From contig NZ_CP066776.1 of NCBI RefSeq assembly GCF_010681825.2, positions 1,364,001 to 1,428,000 of the forward strand: a stretch of DNA of 64,000 bases, in the 5' to 3' direction. The DNA is from Sulfuriroseicoccus oceanibius (GTDB lineage: Bacteria > Verrucomicrobiota > Verrucomicrobiia > Verrucomicrobiales > SLCJ01). Every line of letters starts with the position of its first letter. Positions within the stretch are counted from its first letter, which is position 1. The notes under the pieces are model-generated. The model was not told where the DNA came from. It ran no database searches and saw only the letters and a program-made list of their open reading frames with translations. A program made the translations under genes and the position numbers. This document shows positions 59,092 to 64,000 of this stretch, in pieces.

Positions 59092-60216
59092 TTAGGCATT
59101 GGCGAATTTTTCATGGACGATCGCGCCTTCGTGGGTCATCAGGCAGCCGGCAATGATCTCGTCCTCGCGGTCGAGCTTGATTGTCTTGGCTTCTTCGTCC
59201 CAGAAGTGCTCGATGAAGTTGACCAGGTTGGAGGCGAACATGAGGCTGGCGTCTTGCGCCGAGTGGTTCTCAATGGTGTCGCATCCGATGATCTGGACGC
59301 CTTCTTCGGTGATCACGGTTTCGCCTGGCTTTGATCCTTCGACGTTGCCGCCGGTTGGGGAGGCTGCCAGGTCGACGATCACGCTGCCCGGAGCCATTCC
59401 CTTGAGCATGTCCTTGGTAAGGAGCAGTGGGGCAGGGCGGCCGAACAACTTGGCGGTGGTGATGACCACATCCGAGTCGCTGCAGACTTTGGCCATGCCT
59501 TGGCGCTGGAGTTCGAGTTGCTCTGGTGTGAGCTCTTTGGCGTAGCCTTGTTCAGTTTGGCCCATTTCGCCGAGGTCGATCTGAACGAACTTGGCACCGA
59601 GCGACTGGACTTGCTCGGCAACCACCGGGCGGGTGTCGAAGGCTTCGACGCGTGCGCCGAGACGCTTGGCGGTAGCGATGGCCTGAAGGCCTGCGACGCC
59701 GACGCCGATGACGAAGTACTTGGCTGGCTGGATGGTGCCGGCCGGGGTCATCATCATTGGTAGGATCTTCGGCGATGCGTCCGCTCCCATGAGAACGGCG
59801 GCATATCCGGCGATGCTGGCCTGTGAGCTCAGCGCATCCATTTTCTGAGCGAGCGTGGTACGCGGCATCATCTCCAAGCTCACTGCGCTGACGCTTGCAC
59901 TAGCAAAGTCGGCCATCGGGGAACTGTCGGAGAATGGGTTGAGGAAGCTGATGTGCAGCGCTCCTTTTTTCAATTGAGCAATGGTCTCTTTCGGCGGGGA
60001 CTGCACACGAAGCACGACATCGGCCTGGCTGATGGCGTCAGGTCCCACGATGGTGGCACCAGCTTCTTCGAATGCGGCGTCTGGGATAGCACTCCCGACT
60101 CCCGCGTTGGTTTCCACTGCGACGGACAACCCGAGGCGAACCAGACGGCGCACCGTGTCTGGCACGGCGGCAACCCGCTTCTCGGATTCCTTTTCTTTAG
60201 CGATAAAAACCTGCAT
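59092..60216 (-). CDS. pntAA: NAD(P) transhydrogenase subunit alpha, soluble NAD-binding part
   Basis: 374 residues from ATG 60216 (MQVFIAKEKESEKRVAAVPDTVRRL), the usual beginning of the alanine dehydrogenase/PNT family. The NAD(H)-binding Rossmann motif is YFVIGVGVAGLQAIATAKRLGARVEAFDTR. The mobile loop region is QTEQGYAKELTPEQLELQRQGM. It binds NADH and passes hydride to the PntB domain at the inner face of the membrane. First gene of the pntAA-pntAB-pntB operon. Confidence 0.96.
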   Translation of the reverse strand: MQVFIAKEKESEKRVAAVPDTVRRLVRLGLSVAVETNAGVGSAIPDAAFEEAGATIVGPDAISQADVVLRVQSPPKETIAQLKKGALHISFLNPFSDSSPMADFASASVSAVSLEMMPRTTLAQKMDALSSQASIAGYAAVLMGADASPKILPMMMTPAGTIQPAKYFVIGVGVAGLQAIATAKRLGARVEAFDTRPVVAEQVQSLGAKFVQIDLGEMGQTEQGYAKELTPEQLELQRQGMAKVCSDSDVVITTAKLFGRPAPLLLTKDMLKGMAPGSVIVDLAASPTGGNVEGSKPGETVITEEGVQIIGCDTIENHSAQDASLMFASNLVNFIEHFWDEEAKTIKLDREDEIIAGCLMTHEGAIVHEKFANA

Positions 60217-60354
60217 AGGCACCGCACTGATCATCCAATAACCCACCTAGTCAAACCTGCCAACGTGACATGCCCGTGAATTCCTACGGATTTCCCAAGG
60301 ATTCCGCCTAATTGGTCAATGCCTCGGCAGATCTGACTCCAAACGATGATTGGA

Positions 60355-61284
60355 TCAAGCGCCCGTGACCTCGTCATTCCACAGCTTGATCCAGCGGTCG
60401 TAGGCTTTTGGGATCGGAGCTTCGAAGTCGAGGCGCTCGCCGGTGACGGGGTGGTCAATGGACAGACGCCAGGCGTGGAGCATGAGGCGGCCGGTCTTGG
60501 CGCTCTGGCGGGCGGGCTTGGCGTAGATCGGGTCGCCGATGAGCGGGTGCCCGAGATGTAGCATGTGGACGCGGATTTGGTGGGTGCGTCCGGTGTGCAG
60601 CGTGCAGACGACGAGTGAGCTGTCGGTGGAGTGGTCGGTGGCGACGACTTTGTAGTCGGTGATGGACGCTTTGCCCGAGCCTGGGTCGACGACGGCCATC
60701 TTCATGCGGTTGACTGGATGGCGGCCGATGTTAGTGAAGACGCGGCCTTCGGGTTTGCTCGGCGTGCCCTGGGTGACGGCGAGGTAGACTTTGTCTGTGG
60801 TGCGGGTGGAGAATTGTTCCACCAGCGAGCGGTGTGCGATGTCGGATTTGGCGACAACCAGGCAGCCCGAGGTGTCTTTGTCGAGGCGGTGGACGATGCC
60901 AGGGCGTTCGTGGCCGCCGATGCCGGAGAGTTTCCCGCGGCAATGGTGGAGCAGCGCGTTGACGATGGTGCCGTCTTCGTTGCCGGCGGCGGGGTGGACG
61001 ACCATGCCTTCGGCTTTGTTGAGCACGATGAGTTCGTCGTCTTCGTAGAGGACGTCGACCGGGATGTCCTGGGGCTGGGCCTCGATGGGCTTTGGATCCG
61101 GAATTTGGATGGTCACCACGTCGCCGCTGCCCACGGGTTGCTTGGGTTTGGCCTTGGCGTGGTTGAGCTGGATGTCGCCGGACTTGATCAAGGACTGGAT
61201 GCGCGAGCGTGAAAGGTCCGGGGCATGGCGGGTCACGAAGACGTCCAAGCGTTCGCCGATATGATCTGTGACCGTGATTTCCAT
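60355..61284 (-). CDS. rluD: Ribosomal large-subunit pseudouridine synthase (RluD type)
   Basis: 309 residues from ATG 61284 (MEITVTDHIGERLDVFV). An N-terminal S4 RNA-binding domain (RSRIQSLIKSGDIQLNHAKAK) precedes the RluA-type catalytic domain, with the active-site Asp in RPGIVHRLDKDTSGCLVVAKS and the following HTGRTHQIRVHMLHLGHPLIGD. Together these fit RluD or RluC, which change uridines in 23S rRNA; the exact target cannot be told from sequence alone. It stands alone on the minus strand. Confidence 0.93.
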   Translation of the reverse strand: MEITVTDHIGERLDVFVTRHAPDLSRSRIQSLIKSGDIQLNHAKAKPKQPVGSGDVVTIQIPDPKPIEAQPQDIPVDVLYEDDELIVLNKAEGMVVHPAAGNEDGTIVNALLHHCRGKLSGIGGHERPGIVHRLDKDTSGCLVVAKSDIAHRSLVEQFSTRTTDKVYLAVTQGTPSKPEGRVFTNIGRHPVNRMKMAVVDPGSGKASITDYKVVATDHSTDSSLVVCTLHTGRTHQIRVHMLHLGHPLIGDPIYAKPARQSAKTGRLMLHAWRLSIDHPVTGERLDFEAPIPKAYDRWIKLWNDEVTGA

Positions 61285-62038
61285 AGGGGGAATGGATGCC
61301 ACGGATGAGCAGAGCTGGCAAGCGGTCAGCGTGGCGGTTGGTTCGAGTTTGGGGGCTCACGCAAAGGTCCAAAGATCTCGATGGGCGGAATGGTGTAGAG
61401 GAGGGCGGGGAGGTTTTACGTGTTAGGTGGTTATGTTTTAGGGGAGTGCGGCTGCGCCGGATGGTTCGGCTTGCCGACCTGGAGATCGGCGTTCCTGCGG
61501 CCGTGCGGTGACTTTTTCGAGGGCCCTTAATCCAAATCGGCGTAATCGGCGTAATCGGCGGATCTTCAAAAGCGAACTGGAGTGGTGTCCGGTGTGACGG
61601 GGAGCTGTGGATAGCTCACGCAAAGACGCGGAGGCGCAGAGGGGGGGGAGGTAGATTGCTCGCTGCGCTCGTTTGATTAGGTGGCCGTACTGGAGAACGG
61701 CGGTCCGGCAGGGGGCTTGTGTGGAGAGCGATTGAACAGGATGCAAATCTGAGGAATCGGCGTAATCTGCGGATCATCAAAAGCGAACATGAGTGGCGTC
61801 CGCTGCGCCAGAGGTCTTTGGGATCTTTGGGGCTTTGCGTGAGTCACATTCCGAGAGGAGTTCGTGGGGGGGGGGGGCGCAGCGCTATAGATCCTTGGTT
61901 TGCGCCCCGGTGTGAGTTGCTACAAAAAACTGAGGGCCAGCCCTGTCCGGATGATTTGACGCTGTGGGTCGTCCGCCCTATGCTCCCGCAACAGAAAATT
62001 CTGGGATTAGATCTCCCGATTTCCCCTTCTACAAAACC
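61285..62038. other. Gene-free stretch with degenerate repeats
   Basis: About 750 bp without a supportable gene. It has 9-bp tandem units (cggcgtaat, 61536-61560). Two direct copies of a longer segment are visible (cggcgtaat-cggcggatcttcaaaagcgaact at about 61545-61577 and the like at about 61757-61788). A G12 homopolymer lies at 61866-61877. Short runs resembling other verrucomicrobial repeats (ctcacgcaaag) occur twice. The end is the upstream region of trxB. The G12 tract is a likely site of assembly or slippage errors. Confidence 0.6.
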
Positions 62039-62968
62039 ATGGAAAACGTAGTTATCATCGGAACTGGCTGCGCCGGCTATACCGCGGCGATTTACACCGG
62101 ACGTGCGAACTTGAACCCACTGATCCTTGCTGGAACGCAGATCGGCGGTCAGCTGACCACCACCACCGAGGTGGAGAACTTCCCAGGCTTCCCTGACGGA
62201 ATCATGGGTCCTGAGCTCATGATGAACATGCAGACCCAGGCGACCAAGTTCGGCGCCCGCGTCGAGTACAAGAGCGCTCTCAACGTGGAGAAGCAGGAAG
62301 ATGGTACTTTCAAGATTCAGGTTGGCGAAGATGAGTTCATCGAATCGAAGACCGTGATCGTGGCGACCGGTGCCGCGCCGCGTCACCTCGGGTTGCCAAA
62401 CGAGAAAGAATTGATCGGCCACGGTCTGACATCGTGCGCGACCTGTGACGGTGCATTCTACCGCGACGTGCCTGTGGCAGTGGTGGGCGGCGGCGACTCC
62501 GCATGTGAAGAAGCTGACTTCCTCACTCGTTTCGCCAGCAAGGTCTACCTCGTACACCGCCGCGACGAACTGCGTGCCTCGAAGATCATGGCCGAGCGTG
62601 CGCTTGCCAACGAGAAGATCGAACCTCTCTGGAACTCGACCATCGCCGAGTACCTCACCGACGACGAAGGCGAAGTGCGTGCCATGTTGCTGGAAGATAC
62701 CCAGAACGGCGAGCAGCGCGAAGTGGAAGTGAAGTGTGTGTTCGTGGCAATCGGGCACACTCCTAACACCTCGTTCCTCGAGGGGACCTGCGAGTTGGAC
62801 GAAAACGGCTACCTGCTCCAGAAGCACGGAATGCAGACCAGCGTTGAGGGCATCTTCGCCGCCGGTGACGTGGCAGACCACGAGTACCGCCAGGCAATCA
62901 CAGCTGCGGGTCAGGGATGCGCCGCCGCTCTGGAAGCCGAGCGCTACCTCGCCAACCTTGGCGCGTAA
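62039..62968 (+). CDS. trxB: Thioredoxin reductase
   Basis: 309 residues from ATG 62039. FAD-binding [22 protein letters not shown], redox-active pair in [11 protein letters not shown] (CATC), NADPH-binding [17 protein letters not shown], and the C-terminal FAD segment [22 protein letters not shown]. It passes electrons from NADPH to thioredoxin, and the CATC motif is that of the low-molecular-weight bacterial class. The first motif reads GTGCAG rather than the usual GSGPAG, a small oddity. purE follows 27 bp later. Confidence 0.97.
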   Translation: MENVVIIGTGCAGYTAAIYTGRANLNPLILAGTQIGGQLTTTTEVENFPGFPDGIMGPELMMNMQTQATKFGARVEYKSALNVEKQEDGTFKIQVGEDEFIESKTVIVATGAAPRHLGLPNEKELIGHGLTSCATCDGAFYRDVPVAVVGGGDSACEEADFLTRFASKVYLVHRRDELRASKIMAERALANEKIEPLWNSTIAEYLTDDEGEVRAMLLEDTQNGEQREVEVKCVFVAIGHTPNTSFLEGTCELDENGYLLQKHGMQTSVEGIFAAGDVADHEYRQAITAAGQGCAAALEAERYLANLGA

Positions 62969-62995
62969 TTAGTACCAGACTCACCACCTTTTATC

Positions 62996-63544
62996 ATGTC
63001 GAACACAGAAACCGTTTATCAGTCGACCGACCGCCCCGTGGTTGGAATCATCATGGGCAGCACGTCGGATTGGCCGACCATGGAGCACGCCGCCAACATC
63101 CTTGAGGAGTTTGGCGTGCCGTATGAGAACAAGGTGGTGAGTGCCCACCGTACTCCCGAGTTGCTTGTCGATTACGCGACCAAGGCGGTGGAGCGCGGGA
63201 TCAAAGTGATCATCGCCGGTGCGGGTGGCGCGGCGCATTTGCCGGGCATGACCGCGTCGATGACGTCGCTGCCTGTGTTGGGCGTGCCGGTGCAGTCGAA
63301 GGCACTGAGTGGTTTGGATTCGTTGTTGTCGATCGTGCAGATGCCTGGCGGTGTGCCGGTGCAGACGCTGGCGATTGGCAATGCGGGGGCGAAGAACGCA
63401 GGGCTTTCCGCTGTGGCGATCCTTGCGCTTGGCAGCGATGACCTGCGCGCCAAGTTGGACGCGTACCGTGCAAAGCAGACTGCGGCTGTTTACGACAGCC
63501 AGAACGACCTGCCTGTGCCGGCATCGACACCGGTTGAATTGTAA
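62996..63544 (+). CDS. purE: N5-carboxyaminoimidazole ribonucleotide mutase
   Basis: 182 residues, class I PurE. Substrate-binding motifs are [43 protein letters not shown] and [19 protein letters not shown]. It moves the carboxyl group of N5-CAIR to give CAIR in purine synthesis. The purK gene follows 22 bp downstream, as is common. The C-terminal 25 residues are a short extension not seen in the shortest PurE proteins. Confidence 0.97.
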   Translation: MSNTETVYQSTDRPVVGIIMGSTSDWPTMEHAANILEEFGVPYENKVVSAHRTPELLVDYATKAVERGIKVIIAGAGGAAHLPGMTASMTSLPVLGVPVQSKALSGLDSLLSIVQMPGGVPVQTLAIGNAGAKNAGLSAVAILALGSDDLRAKLDAYRAKQTAAVYDSQNDLPVPASTPVEL

Positions 63545-63566
63545 ATCATAGCCAAAGCGAGACATC

Positions 63567-64000
63567 ATGAGCAGCGATACTTCGATTCAGCCACCGGCGA
63601 CCATTGGCGTGGTTGGTGGTGGGCAGTTGGGCCGCATGATGGTGCTGGAAGCCCGGCGCATGGGGTTCCGCACCGTGGTCTTTACCGATGAGGCACCGGG
63701 TTGCCCGGGTGGCCAGGTGGCGGATGAGGAGATCAACGCGACCTTCGATGACGCCGAGGCCAAGGAGGACTTCCTTTCGAAGATCGACGTCTGCACTTAC
63801 GAGTTCGAGAACATTCCGGCGGACTTCATTGCTTCGATCGAGGCGGAGCTGCCGGTGCATCCGAGCAAGTTCGCGTTGGAGACCTGCCAGCATCGCGAGC
63901 GCGAGAAGCTCTTCCTCCGCGGCCACGATATCCCATGTGCGCCGTTTGCGGTGGTCGATTCGGCCGAGTCTCTGGCGGACGCGCTGGAGCAAATTGGCAC
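63567..64000 (+). CDS. purK: N5-carboxyaminoimidazole ribonucleotide synthase (partial, cut by window end)
   Basis: The first 144 codons are present. ATP-grasp enzyme PurK: IGVVGGGQLGRMMVLEARRMG at the start and CTYEFENIPADF further on, both typical. It makes N5-CAIR from AIR, bicarbonate and ATP, the substrate of PurE encoded just upstream. The rest of the gene lies outside the window. Confidence 0.95.
   Translation, partial: MSSDTSIQPPATIGVVGGGQLGRMMVLEARRMGFRTVVFTDEAPGCPGGQVADEEINATFDDAEAKEDFLSKIDVCTYEFENIPADFIASIEAELPVHPSKFALETCQHREREKLFLRGHDIPCAPFAVVDSAESLADALEQIG

Overview
The window looks like chromosomal DNA of a Gram-negative member of the Verrucomicrobiota, most likely a Rubritalea- or Haloferula-like marine member of the Verrucomicrobiales. 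The case rests on several observations made together. There is an LPS export set (LptC/LptA/LptB) with an LpxL-heptosyltransferase fusion. There is system II cytochrome c maturation (ResB/CcsA). There is a PEP-CTERM protein, a CotH/lamin-tail giant secreted protein and an SHD1-domain hydrolase. There is also a staphyloxanthin-type C30 carotenoid cluster. The taxon is an inference; no rRNA gene is present.

Left accessory zone (about 0.1-9.2 kb): an OmpH-like gene end is followed by a repeat-rich stretch. Unrelated small secreted proteins and lipoproteins, all on the + strand, alternate with at least four families of dispersed repeats: D, M, R and a 197-bp TIR element. A DUF1573 gene is frameshifted at a G6 tract, and a rhodanese gene appears cut short by an R element. 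That R element is itself split by an IS110-family insertion sequence. The 228-nt 5' non-coding end of this IS looks like a bridge RNA: it carries 8-nt segments that match both the insertion site and the IS's own end, each including the GC core dinucleotide.

Core region (9.2-33.3 kb): an aldose-epimerase-like gene, xthA, secG, the LpxL-WaaF fusion, a GH20 hexosaminidase, an IS256-family element, gltX, ccsA/resB and a lipoprotein. These are followed by sdaA, lptC-lptA-lptB-hpf with a terminator, two conserved envelope or unknown genes, a TPR protein, recO divergent from prfB, and trmD.

Carotenoid region (33.4-40.5 kb): crtN-like, a secreted helical-repeat protein, an SRPBCC protein, aldH on the opposite strand, then crtP, crtQ and crtO. 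This is every staphyloxanthin step except the squalene/dehydrosqualene synthase (CrtM), so a glycosylated and acylated C30 carotenoic acid is the likely product. The SRPBCC and helical-repeat genes are extra.

Membrane-stress-like region (40.8-48.9 kb): a YqiJ/NfeD-like protein, a flotillin (YqiK-like) and a 1706-residue AAA+ ATPase lie on one strand and probably act together at the membrane.

Right part (49-64 kb): a CotH/LTD secreted protein, a PEP-CTERM protein, photolyase, a one-domain asparaginase-like protein, the pntAA-pntAB-pntB transhydrogenase operon, rluD, a gene-free repeat stretch, trxB, purE and the start of purK. R elements sit between many of these transcription units and in places supply the stop codon of the neighbouring gene.
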